64,000 nucleotides of DNA, taken from Podaxis mareebaensis (taxonomy: Eukaryota; Basidiomycota; Agaricomycetes; Agaricales; Agaricaceae). A model generated the notes under the pieces. It was not told the origin of the DNA. It saw nothing but the letters and a program-made list of their open reading frames with translations, and searched no databases. Below, in pieces: positions 34,353 to 45,523 of this stretch. Every line of letters starts with the position of its first letter. The stretch's first letter is position 1. The translations under genes were made by a program, and so were the position numbers. Where the stretch lies: assembly GCA_018524725.1 (NCBI GenBank), contig JAEUWP010000103.1:1-64000 (forward strand), given 5' to 3'.

Positions 34353-35678
34353 ATGGGGCGTACGAGGCCCAAGAAAAAGCTGCACACAAAGGCTACAGAT
34401 CCTCCTGCACAACACCCTTCATCCACACCATCTGCAAAAACACCATCGATACCCGCACTGCTCGAAAAGGCTCAGGAGTTGATTGTACAATGTGATTACG
34501 AACTTGCATTGCGCTTTGCCAGGCGGATATTGGAACAACAGGCGGATAATGTCGAGGCTAGAGAGATACTCGGTGTGTCGTTGTTGGAAACCGGCAAGAT
34601 TGATGCGGCGAAGGAGGTGAGCTGCATGAAATCAATCCTTCCATGGTTTACCGACCTCCGATTTACTAGGCATTCCAATCTTTAATACAATCATCTGCGC
34701 CGCAACCGCCACCTCCTTCTGCGCACCTATATCTTGCGCAATTGTCCGATGAAGACCCAAGATTGGCACTGCAACATTACCGAGCCGCGGTTGACATCCT
34801 CATCAACCAGCTGAAAGGCAAGCAATCTGCCCAAAGCCTTCAATCAACCAGCACATCGGATGAAGACGAGATTAAGAGTAACATCGTCAGAGCACTCGTT
34901 GGACAGGTGGAAATCTGGATGGATCCCTCCTATGATCTATGGTGCGCTCCTCTAGTACCACCTTTGTTGATCATCTTGTTCATCCAGTTACGAAGTTTTG
35001 AACCAGAGGCAGAAAAGACCTGCGAAGACCTCCTCAAACTCGCCCTCCAAACCGATCGCAACAACCCCGAAGCCCTTCAAACGCTCGCGTCAGTCCGCAT
35101 GTCCCAACAGCGGCCCGACGATGCCAAACAAATCCTCGAACAGGTCTGGACAAGATGGAAAGACCTTGACCTAGATGACCCCGCTCTTCCACTCATACCC
35201 ACTCGTCTATCCCTTGTAAAACTCTTCTTGGAATTATCGTTGTATACCCCAGCGTTACTGGTGCTGCAAGGGATCATTGCAACCGATGATCAGGAAGTGG
35301 AGGCGTGGTACCTTGAAGGGTGGTGTTTCTTCCTTATGTCCGAGACTGCAAAGGAATCGTGTGACGGGAGGCTAGATGACATGAGTTGGGGGGAACTGGG
35401 GAAGGATTCCAGGGATTGCTTGGAGACATGTAAAGTAGTAAGTAACAGTTCTATCCTCTTCGCAAGAACTGTCGGGTTGACGTCTCTGTGAATAGCTACA
35501 TATCAACCAGGATCACCCAGACAAACCGATCCTAGACCACGTCCAAGAACTAATACAGAAGTTGGACTCATTGGGCATCAAACCTTCTCCTCTAGAAGAG
35601 GACGATCAAGGTAGTGATGGTGAAGGAGAATGGGAAGATGTCAGTGAAGATGGGGACGGGGATGTAGAGATGGAATAG
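34353..35678 (+). CDS. ACL4: ACL4-type TPR chaperone of ribosomal protein uL4
   Basis: Four exons (34353-34616, 34670-34941, 34996-35437, 35496-35678) give 386 residues. The protein starts MGRTRPKKKLHTKA, a basic, possibly nuclear N-terminus. TPR-like helices follow: ELIVQCDYELALRFARRIL, HLYLAQLSDEDPRLALQHY, and CFEPEAEKTCEDLLKLAL after the second intron. The very acidic tail (GEWEDVSEDGDGDVEME) is typical of Acl4, which binds newly made Rpl4 (uL4) and escorts it to the pre-60S particle. Intron 2 is open in one frame, but its removal restores the CFEPEAE motif. It shares a short promoter with the PBP1 chimera. Confidence 0.85.
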
Positions 35679-36261
35679 TGTTCCTTTGAGGAAAAGTATA
35701 CTACGCACATCGTGCATGCATTGCAATTATCCAGGTAGTTGAGTCCTAGCTTTTGGAAACTGCAGGATTCGTTACGCATTCTCGACCAATTGAGGAAACC
35801 CCCTCGTGTTTACGAAACAACGCTTTGCATAAAAACTCGTCCTGTCGCGAGCCTGACAGGGAGGTCGCGCGTCATCAGCCTCCTCTGTCCTGTACCACTA
35901 CCATCGTCGTTCTTCGGCGTTGCCGGACTTGTCGCTAATCCTCCACACGCCTCTCGGGCGCGGATTAGGAGAGCCCTTGGATTCCTGTTTCCCACTACAG
36001 AGGTGCCAATCTACCTTCTAGGATACAGAGAGATTCACATAACTTTTACGATTTATACACGACAAAGACGACAACCACGACGCTCAAACGCCATCGGAAC
36101 TCTTCTCAACCGGTACGACTATTACGATAATCCATCTGTATCTTTTTCCCGAAGCTCGAGCTTAAGCTTCAAGGACAGACACTGGTTATACCCATCACCT
36201 CTCTATTCCCCAATCACTCATCTACCCAAGATACCTTGATCCTACGCCCTATCGTCAGACA
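35679..36261. other. Upstream region of the PfkB-like gene
   Basis: 583 bp between tandem genes. A 166-codon frame (35739-36239) runs through it but shows no family signal and is Arg/Pro-rich by chance composition; I read it as 5' UTR and promoter. Confidence 0.5.
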
Positions 36262-38141
36262 ATGGCCATGGCGAAGCTTCGCCGTGACACGCTCTCCTCT
36301 GCCCACAGTGGCTCCTCCCCTACCGGCTCGCCAGCAACACCAGGCACATCGTATATTCCCGAATTCAACAAGTCTCTACGTATAGTGTCTTCAGGCACGC
36401 TTTTCCTGACGCATACGCTTTACGTTCCAAATCATCCGGCGCCTTCGAGCGCTATACGGGCTCATGCAGTGGAGAAAACGCGAGGCGGGAGTGCTAATGT
36501 TGTGAGTTTTGTGTTTACTCTCGCACGACTGGATGCGTCGTTGACGAAGCTAGCAGCTGCTTTCGGTCCTTGCTCAGTTCCCGGCTGTGGAATCTGTGCT
36601 TGTGGCCCCTCTTGGTGGGAACGAGGAAGGCAGAAGGATCTTGCATGATTTGGAAAACGAGGGCGTGAATACACAATACTGTAAGATTTGGCCAAACGCT
36701 GGTGTACCGAGTGCTTGGGTGCTACATTCTGGTATGTACTATCATGCTGGATCCTTCGCTCCTTTTCCATTGCTGAATAGCATGGCGCAGCGCAGGACAA
36801 CACTCGCACGGTGATCAACCACAATCCTCTCCCCGATATAACCCATGAAGATTTTGTTTCTCTTCTTGGACCACTCCTCGCCCCGGAAAATTACCCGGAG
36901 AACTATGTCCAACTTCAACAGCAACAATTCTATCAACAAGTCCCTCATCTTGCCCAGCCACATTCGCCACTACCACCTGGAACCCTGAATGGACGACCAA
37001 ATTCTGGCAGTCGTACGAATCTCAGCCCTCGACCGGGGACAGCTGGAGGCGTTAATGGTGCTGGTCTTGGAAGTTCTAGTCCGCGACCTTCTCAGAGCAA
37101 TGGACGACCGCCTTTGTTCAATCCGAATAGTCCAGCGCCGTTTGATTGGTTGCATTTTGAAGGCAGGTCAGTCAAGACAACGTTGAACAACATGGTTGGT
37201 TTGGATGGATTGGCTCGGGAGAGGAAATGGAGGAGTCATTGTGTGTTTAGTGTGGATGTAGGGAGAAAGGCGAGGCAGGGTGTCGAAGCGGTGTGTGGCC
37301 CCAAGTACTCTGGAATAGTTCGTGGACTCATTCTTATCTGCAGCTCTTTCCCCATGCCGATGTACTCTTCTTGAACAAGCAATATGCGCAAGCACATTCC
37401 CCAGACTACGCGAATTCACCGCGTACTTTCTTGCTATCGTTGGCTTCGGTTGCCCCACCCCATGCTTTACTCGTTGCTCACTGGGGCAAAGATGGCGCAG
37501 CAGTGCTGTCTTTGCCAACTCGCGAGTATTTCCAAAGTTCATCATGGGTAGAGGAACGACCACCCCCTGTGCCTTCCCTCCCCGTAGGCATGGAAGGACG
37601 TCCTACGCCTGAATTGAGAAGTGTCCGAAGTGGGAGTGACTTTTGGGCTGATGGACGGAGTCGAAGCTCATCCAACGCATATACCTTCCACCAACGTTCT
37701 GATGGATTCATGGAGGGAAACAGCACGGACCTCGACCACTCCTTCTCCTTGTCGCAGCGCACTCCATCAGATTCTCGTGGATACTCGCTGGTCATCACTG
37801 AAGGTGACGATGACGACGAACGTGAATCGCAGGGCACTGAACGTGGAGGTGCTAATGCCGACGCCAGTGACGCGGTGGATGAGGTCGGAGCTCATGATGC
37901 GTTTATTGCTGGGATGATTTATGCATTGAGTAGAAGGATATGTCCTGGCGCGCCTTATACACCTAGTGCGGGTGGACGAGAGGATGTGGATGCAGGGACG
38001 AGGAATGAAGATATGAGAGCGAGGTGGAAGTTGGATGAGTGTTTGAGATTTGCGACGGAGTTGGCAGGACGGAGGGCGAGGAGGAAGATGTGGGATGGAC
38101 TTGCGGAGGAGATGATTAGAGCTGGGTGGTTTGATCTTTAA
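36262..38141 (+). CDS. PfkB-family sugar kinase-like protein with a long insertion
   Basis: Four exons (36262-36501, 36554-36731, 36791-37290, 37344-38141) give 571 residues. The fold begins with SSGTLFLTHTLYVPN and KTRGGSANV, the sugar-binding Gly-Gly segment, then LVAPLGGNEEGRRILHDLEN and NTRTVINHN. DWLHFEGRS and DVLFLNKQYA continue the ribokinase/ketohexokinase pattern. The PfkB signature 2 is HWGKDGAAVL, then GAHDAFIAGMIYAL, where the usual GAGD is GAHD but the catalytic Asp is kept. A disordered Ser/Asp-rich insert of over 100 residues splits this motif from the preceding strand. A second low-complexity insert lies around residues 205-270. The substrate is unknown. Confidence 0.8.
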
Positions 38142-38743
38142 TCTCTTTTATGCTAATAATAATAATACATCCTTTCTCTGGCGCATTCCAACGCACAAGT
38201 TGTTCTGTTCTCCGGCGCGATGTGCTGGGGCCTAAGGACAAAAAAGATGGTACTACTGGGACGAGTAGTATTGGATCCAAGCTATGTGATCTGCCCCTGC
38301 CAGCTGGGCCGGCCACCTTGGGTCGCCGGAAGGCTACAACAGGCAACAAACGTGTGATGCAGTTCCTGTAAGTACTAAAGAAGAGATTCCCCTTGCTTGC
38401 TTGGAAAGCCATCCAATAGGAACGTTCCGAGCGCAAGAGAGTCCCCGCCACTTGGGCTCAAATCCACACGGCAAACATGACTGGAAATAGCTTTGTCTGT
38501 CCATGCTTCCGCGGGGCAGGAACCGTCGACGTTGAAGCATAAGCCTGAGTCGAATTTCTGCCAACTGGTACTTGCGATAAACGGTTCATATCTGTAATAT
38601 TAACCACAACAACACCGGACTCATTGCCTCGTGTGGCGTGCCATGTTTTGCCTCTTGCCAAACCATGAGGCTTACGGCCTCCTCCCCACACGCAGTAAAA
38701 ACCAATAACTCTTTCCCCTCTTGGCTTTGCAGATTCTCAGAAC
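38142..38743. other. Intergenic before the first full GTPase-kinase
   Basis: 602 bp without a supportable gene; it holds the PfkB 3' flank and the promoter of the 38.7 kb gene. No repeats or RNA genes were recognised. Confidence 0.5.
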
Positions 38744-41700
38744 ATGGGAGCTGGACCGAGTGCGCTGCGTTCCGCTGATGGATCTAAAGACAACAGGTAA
38801 TGCATTATTTCCCCCAGTCCACATCCTCCTGACTCTTTGTCTGTTGGGCTCACTCATCCGCTTTCCGTTGTTCAAGCGCAAAACGTGTACACCTGAGAAA
38901 ACATGTACGACAAAGGAACTAGGACCGACCTTGTATACGACTAACGACAAATTTGTTCTGTAGTTACGCGATTCTCTTGACTTCAGCGGTCAACGAAAGG
39001 GCCCCCCACGAATGCCCATAAGTGAACGCACGGACTTTAAGAACTTGAACCCTCATCTGGTGCAGAGGGACGACCTGGGACCAGACGATATCATCATTGC
39101 GTGAGTTTAATGCCTGCCATTCATAGTATATCATCCTGACTCCGATTGCCAGGATCATGGGTCCGACAGGAGCCGGGAAGAGTACGGTACGAGATGTAGA
39201 TGACTCAACGGCAGCGAATTCATCACCATTACAGTTTATTTCAACGGCAATCGTTCGAGACAACGGCGTCGGTCACAGCCTCCAGTCATTTACGAGCCAA
39301 GTTTCCGCCACTCGCGTCACCATCGTAGACACCAAGGTTGTTTTGGTCGACACCCCAGGTTTCGACGATACATACCTATCGGACCTAGATATCCTTAAGT
39401 TGATCTCTGACTGGCTTCGGAAAACGTGCGTACTTGGGTGTTATTTTCCTACACGAGGATAAACATGGAGATAGATTCAAGAAGAACCTGGAACTTGCCG
39501 GCCTCCTTTATATGCGTCGCATTTCGGACAATCGTATTGTCGGAACTCCTTTGAAGAACCTGGACATGTTCCAAAAACTATGTGGAGAGGAGGGTTTCAA
39601 AAAAGTTATTCTGACGACGACGATGTGGCCAGATGGGGGCGACCTTCGTGCTTTTATTGAGCGCGAAGACGAGCTTAAGCGTGTTTATTGGCTGGACATG
39701 ATCAAGGGTGGATCGAGAACCCTGCGTTTCGAAAATACGCAGCAATCAGCTTGGCATATTCTTGACCATCTCATAGCCTTTCGACTCAATCAGCGGTCGA
39801 TCTTGATTCAACATGAACTCGTGGATCTCAAGAAAGACCTCCCAAGCACTGCCGCGGGGCAGAAATTGTACGGAATTATCGAGGAACTTGTGGATAGGCA
39901 GAAGAATGTCTTACAATGGATGAGGGAGGAATTGAAGAAAGCATCGGATCCGAGTGTCACGCAGGCGCTTCTAGAGGAGCTGTGCGAGCTTCGTAAGGAG
40001 CGGGAAAATGCAATGCGAGAGATGCGGCATTTAGACTCGACAATGCTGGGGCGACTGCGACGGTTGTTGTCTGGAACCCCTAAGCCAACCCGAACCCAAC
40101 AAGCCATCACCTTCCCGTATGAAGAACGTTCCCGTTCGTTGTTTTGGGATGTCCTAAACAACAAAGAACGAATTGACTCAATTTGCAAACTTCAAGGAAA
40201 GGATGCACAGGATCTAGCCCAGTTTCTGAGTGCGGTGCGTATGATAGCGCATGGTGGGGCGAAGTATTGATTCCGTTGCAAAGGTTCTTCACGAGAAGGG
40301 AGTTCTGACGACTGACGAACGTCAATGCGTTCAAAGTATGCTAGCCAAGCTTGTGGGAGCAGACAAAGGATCCCCCAACGATTTACTTGGAGGTGCTGAA
40401 CCGGGTGGGACAACTACAGCGGGCGAGAGCCTTTCTGGCATCCAGGCCAATTACGAGCGTATTTATAACATCCTTCTCTCCGTAAGTAACACCTTTCCTA
40501 ATGGCGTGCCCCTTAAGCTGATCGCCGATTTCTCTCGGTTCTTCTACGCTTAGTTGTCAAGGATCGATGACTGCGAAGGGGTAGAAGTTCAGCGAGTCGG
40601 TAAGTGAAAATGCCTTTCAAGGTACTATTGAGATTCCAACGACCCATTATAACAGATATTCCAGGAAGCTCGTCAAGGTTAGTGCACTAACGCTTCATGG
40701 TCGAAGGCCCGCTAAGCGGAAAGGTCACTAACATATCAAAACAACGCACAAGTAGTGATCGCAAGGCCACAGGTCTAGAGGTAAAGTTGAATTCACGAGT
40801 AGTACATGAAGACGCTTGCTAACACCGGCTCTGTATTCGTATCCATCTCAGTGTGCGCCCGGACCTACTCCTTCTCCTAAAGTTGCGCAGTCTTCCACTA
40901 TTAGCGTTGCAACTTCTCCGGACCCTGGAGCTGCTCAGACGTCTGTGCCTCAAAAACCAGACTCAGTGTCAAGTTTCCGAGGCTCTATTGCGGTGAGTGA
41001 CCCAACCATTCGTCAACGTTGCCGCACCAATATCTCATGATCAAACAGCCGCTGAGCAACAAGGCCACTAGCGTGCCGAGAAAACGCACGAGCAGCGACC
41101 TTCCGATCGCAGACCTAGAGGTAGAGGCGATTTCTGATACCAACACCACAGCTCAGTCACTTGTTGCTTTTCAGTTCCCAAGAAATGATCCTCTCCTAGA
41201 GACATTTTCGCACATATTAATAAACCCTCAAAAACGGGATGCCTTGTGGGGATTGAAAAATGCTGATGGGCAGCTGGTTGTTGACTATATATATTCAGTG
41301 AGCGTCTCATCATCATCGTTTGGCCTCTTACAAGGCCAATATTCATCTCTCTCGTTGCAGGTGGTTCTGCGGCCAGAGCTTACGATAGCCTGGTTGAGAA
41401 AACATAGCATCATCGCGCTTTACAAACTTTCTTCTGCCTCAAACCTTCATCCCCAGTGCTATGTGTTGAAGGATATCACTAGGTACAACAAACGTGAAGG
41501 CTTTGGAGGATTCTGCGATATTTACAGAGGCCACTATGATGGCAAAGACTTATGTTTGAAAGTTGTGCGCCTACGAAAATCAGATCAGGATGCTGCGCTG
41601 AAGGTGCATTCCTAGAATCGTTTTCTGTCGATATATCTGAAAACGTCTATACTTTTGTAGATTTATGGGAAAGAAGCCATCCTCTGGGGACAACTTCGTC

Positions 41701-42743
41701 ATCTTAACATAGTCCCTTTCTATGGGCTTTATTATCTCGATGAGAAGTGCGAACAACTCTGCCTAGTGTCTCCCTGGATGAAAAATGGCGATCTTGTTGC
41801 TTACCTTAAGCATAATGCTTCCATTCCTCGCATGCCTTTTGTCAGCATTCCTTTATTCATTCTTCCCCGTTTTGACTTGCACCACTCAACCCGTTCTTGT
41901 AGATCCATGATATTGCCATCGGCCTTGAGTATTTGCACAGCCACGATGTGGTCCACGGTGATCTGAAAGGAGTATGCTCATCGCTTCTAATCGATGTATC
42001 GTTGCTGAGTGTATGTCGTGATACAGCTAAATATCCTGGTCGATGATTTTGGGAGAGCCTGCATCACAGATTTTGGGTTATCCTCGATCGGAGTTGGTGA
42101 CACACTGTTGTACCTGCATGGATTGACCAGTGTCTCCGCGTGTTCGTATCGCTGGACCTCCCCCGAACTGCTGGAGGAGGGGGCCCGTCCGACCCCAGCC
42201 AGTGACATATGGGCCTTTGGATGTGTCTGTTATGAGGTGGGGTTCATTAAGCATCTATTTGGTGATCTCAGCTCAACTCGGCACGGTCAGATCCTTGTAG
42301 GAAAGTGGCCGTTCCCTGAGTGTGCTAGTGATGCCCAGGTAATGCAGAAGCTGCTCAGAGGTGCTGTGCCAGTGGAATCCGTTCCGACGACCGGTTCAGA
42401 CCAAATTGATGGTGATATGCAGGATTTGATGAAGCGCTGTTGTGCACGTGAACCCGGGAGTCGTCCAAAGTGTCAAGAAATATTGCGAGGACTGGAGATG
42501 AAGGGATTTTCCGCGAAGGATAGAAACAGGGGTCATAGTCAAGCTGTATATGAGGATCTGCAATTTCAGAGTGAGTTGAGGAGAAAGGAATACGTCAGGA
42601 TCGATTTCGCGAGGGTTGAACAAATCCTCAACAGGGTATGCAGTCATCGGAGTTTGTGATGCCCCCCGTCAATTGACATCCTGCTTCCTCAGATCCAGAA
42701 CGAGGCAGCTACCCAAGTCGACATGGCTATTCAAGGTGTGTGA
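38744..42743 (+). CDS. GTPase-TKL kinase fusion, 1007 residues
   Basis: Eighteen exons join exactly in frame. The start MGAGPSALRSADGS fits an N-myristoylation signal. The G domain has DDIIIA-IMGPTGAGKST (P-loop on the 34-nt exon 39153-39186), VVLVDTPGFDDTY, GLLYMRRISDNR and TTTMWPDGGD. A helical segment (RQKNVLQWMREELKKASD, LRKERENAMREMRHLD) follows to about residue 415. A Ser/Thr-rich linker on small exons then leads to a kinase (about residues 690-970): EGFGGFCDIYRGHYDG, LCLKVVRLRK, HDVVHGDLKGLNILVDD, CITDFGLSS, SYRWTSPELLEE, DIWAFGCVCYE. Lys, HGD-Asp, Asn and DFG are intact, so it may be active. The C-terminal helix ends VEQILNRIQNEAATQVDMAI. Substrates are unknown. Confidence 0.88.
40709..41120 (+). 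repeat. 72-bp duplicated segment in the linker of the 38.7 kb gene
   Basis: Two related 72-bp segments lie at 40709-40780 and 41049-41120, both from CCGCTRAGC to CCTAGAG or TCTAGAG. In the second copy the whole segment is exon (PLSNKATSVPRKRTSSDLP). In the first, part is intron and only SSDRKATGLE is read. This is an internal exon duplication in the flexible linker. Confidence 0.7.
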
Positions 42744-43204
42744 CTTGTCGTTACGCGGCGGATGTTTGAGTTTCTTTTGGACCGGACCTCATGTAGTCCA
42801 TATGGCGACTCCGGTGTACTGTGATTCCTACTTGCGAGAAATTTGTTTCTCAATTGAAAGTCAATGGATTATTGCAGCCTCTACATACCTTGATCGAGTT
42901 CATAGCCGCTAAACGACACTAATGATTCTAAGTTACTAGACAATTGCCACCTGCCAATTTTGGCGTGTGTGTGGTTTGTGCTGAGGTGTACAGCAAATGT
43001 TGTAATAGCTCCTATTGTCCTTAACACATTCTTCATGCTCGTTGCGAACAACCCGTGTATAGGATTCTCGTCCACGACGCTAACGGAGAATGTCAGGCCC
43101 TTGTTACCGAGCCGAAACTACAGGGTTGACAAAGGCAACGGCATCGATACCTCAGCCCTCAAAGTAACCTGGGGAGCTGGGATAACTTCACTTTTAGGAA
43201 GGCA

Positions 43205-43345
43205 CCGATGGTGAAGGAGCAGGTAATACCCAGGAGGGTTATGCCATTGAGATTGAGGCGGACGTCGTTGGAGGTGTCTTTGAAGGCGGGCGTTAAGGAG
43301 TGGGTGTCCGAGAAGGGGAAGGTGTTGTTGACATCGTCTGTGTTG
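43205..43345 (-). pseudogene. Fragment of the SQT1-like WD40 gene (middle part)
   Basis: Plus-strand sequence here parallels about 54495-54640 in the functional gene, with the shared block GGTTATGCCAT and the following GCGGACGTCGT-type codons. On the minus strand it reads DVNNTFPFSDTHSLTPAFKD and then NLNGITLLGI, similar to DGITSLGV in the functional copy. It has no start, stop or flanking exons, and is a dead duplicate. Confidence 0.65.
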
Positions 43346-43496
43346 TGAATACGGACACAGGCTTGTTACTACGTTCACCATTCATTTTATTCTTGATTAT
43401 TCGTCCATTCATTGTGTGTTTGCGGCATCACATTCCTCGAGTAAATTACATAATCTCTACATATCTACCGTAGTGATTCAAGGCATGTACACCTCA

Positions 43497-43652
43497 GTTT
43501 TCGTCCCACGAAATACTGAGGTGAGTAGTTATTATACCCCGCCGCTTTATCTTCTTAATTACTTATGTCTACTTCTTAGTTTCCGCTTCTTCAGGTATAT
43601 TCAATATACGCTAGTTTTCGTCCCACAAAATACTGAGTTTCCGCTCCTTCAG
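43497..43652 (+). repeat. Short direct repeats
   Basis: GTTTTCGTCCCACRAAATAC occurs at 43497-43520 and 43614-43637 (24 bp including GAG at the end, one difference). AGTTTCCGCTYCTTCAG occurs at 43578-43594 and 43636-43652. The two pairs overlap, so one compound unit was duplicated. Confidence 0.75.
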
Positions 43653-45084
43653 ATCGTCGCTCGTTTATACTGCGCAACATCAGTCTGAAATGCTTGTGTG
43701 GTTGCACGGGAATCTTCGTGCGAACCTGAATTTGGTTATGCGGATGGGTGGGATAGGGCTTGCCATCGGAGGTGAAGTTACAGGGCCTATGTTTCTGGCG
43801 AATACTCTACTGTGTTTCCGGATGACTGAATATTACAGTGAGAGAAGTCAAAGTGAGAGGAGTAAATCATGACTTACCTTAGCTTGTCAATGCGAATACG
43901 CTTCGATGGCCCTCCACTCGCCAACTTCGATCCCACTTATCTCAGCTCAATCCTACTGGAATGTCTTCGCAGTTTTACATCACTTCGTCCTTGATTTATC
44001 AAATACTCCTCCATTTTTGACTCGGAAAATCCCTGTCTTGCGTCTTATCTGACACTCACTCTGGTGGTCCCGCCACAAGAACTACGGGGTTATTCCCATC
44101 CAACCGTCGAACCGAATCAGTTATGTTGCCGGACGAAGAATTCATGCAACTTTCAAACGCCAACAGCTTGAGGAGATTTGCCGAAAATCGTGGAAGGGAT
44201 GTGAATCTTGGACGGGTCGCCGAGGATGGAGAGGCAGGTGGTGAATCAGTATGTTTTTCAGATTTGAATCTTGGACTGGCTTCAATTACTAATGATTGAC
44301 GCCACGCGCAGCATTCACCCTGAATCGGTGGTACGCGGACGCGCATTCTCTTTCAACTCATGCTTGAATTCACCACGGGTGTTGCCCGCACTTGTTCAAG
44401 ATCCACCAGGCATGACTACCATGCCTCCCCGCAGTCGCCCTTGATTGAAGGCACTTGCAGAGGGAAATCGGGACCGATCAACCGTCTCAAGAAGACCGAT
44501 ACAGCTCTTTTGTACCTAGCTCCGAATTTCCTAAGATAATGTGGCTGTATGGTGTCGTGCAGGCAACATGGACCGCACAACTGCAAATCTCAAAACACCC
44601 ATTCAATGACGACAATATATTCGGGAGTTCGTCTTTGATTCAGAAAATGAAACCATGACATTCGTTGCAAGTGCTATGGTAGTGAACCATGATGAAGAGG
44701 TCGCCTTACGGAAACTCTCTAATAAGTTAAGAACCAACTAAGACTGAGTACTAAGCCAATATGGCGAAACAAGTGCAAAGTGCGCACCATGGCTTTCTCA
44801 TCACAGTTCACTGTTTTTCAAGATCCCTGTTCACCCACCTGCTTACAGCAGCACATTTTCACTCCAACCAATGAATAATGTTGGTTGTGTCCATCCGCGA
44901 CCGGCCTCGACTTCTCGAATTGTGTATCGTTTTGCAGGGGCCTCTCGTTTGGTTGTAACTCGTCAGTTCCTTTTTCACTGGAAGTGGTGTTAAGGACAAC
45001 TTCGTGTGCTTCGTACTGGTCCGGCACCAGGTCACCTTAGATCGTTCAGCGCTATTGAGTTAAAGAACGCTCATAACGGATCAC

Positions 45085-45310
45085 GAGAAATAGTTCTAGT
45101 TTGCTCCTGGTACAATATAATTTCCGTCCGTCGACCCCGACGTATACTGCATATAAACCATCGTCATCCCCCACTGACAATTACAGGCCCATTAAAGCCT
45201 GGGGGTCGAGTTTTGATGATCTGTATAAGTACGCTAGAGCCGTCCAACCCTGGCGTCCCAGACCTTCAGTGTCCTGTCCGTTGTTGCAGAAATCCATGAG
45301 CGTGGCTACA
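45085..45310 (-). pseudogene. Fragment of the SQT1-like WD40 gene (3' part)
   Basis: Plus-strand sequence parallels about 53980-54200 of the functional gene. The shared string CACTGACAATTACAG and flanking codons cover the last WD40 repeat and some 3' flank. It lies downstream of the 43.2 kb fragment, although in the functional gene this part lies at lower coordinates, so the order is swapped. Confidence 0.65.
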
Positions 45311-45359
45311 GTGTTGGATGAACGTACAAATCATGATAGCCCTCGATGTCTCAACTTGA

Positions 45360-45523
45360 TGTAGAAATAACAGAAACGCTCAGTTACTCGACGTATGCGT
45401 ACAAGAGCTGTATTAAATGTACCTGTAGAAATAACAGAAACACTAGCACATAATGAGTATTACGAAAGATAGGAATATAAATGTCATCTAACTCAGTCAT
45501 TCGACGTATGCGTACGAGAGCTG
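45360..45523 (+). repeat. Interleaved direct repeats
   Basis: TGTAGAAATAACAGAAAC occurs at 45360-45377 and 45424-45441. A 30-bp unit containing TCGACGTATGCGTAC and ending AGAGCTG occurs at 45381-45410 and 45494-45523 with three differences. The order a-b-a-b indicates duplication of a unit of roughly 65-110 bp with later change. Confidence 0.75.

Noticed and set aside
35739..36239. 166-codon frame upstream of the PfkB-like gene
   Set aside because: Arg/Pro-rich with no family signal, no codon pattern like neighbours, and positioned as a promoter/UTR.
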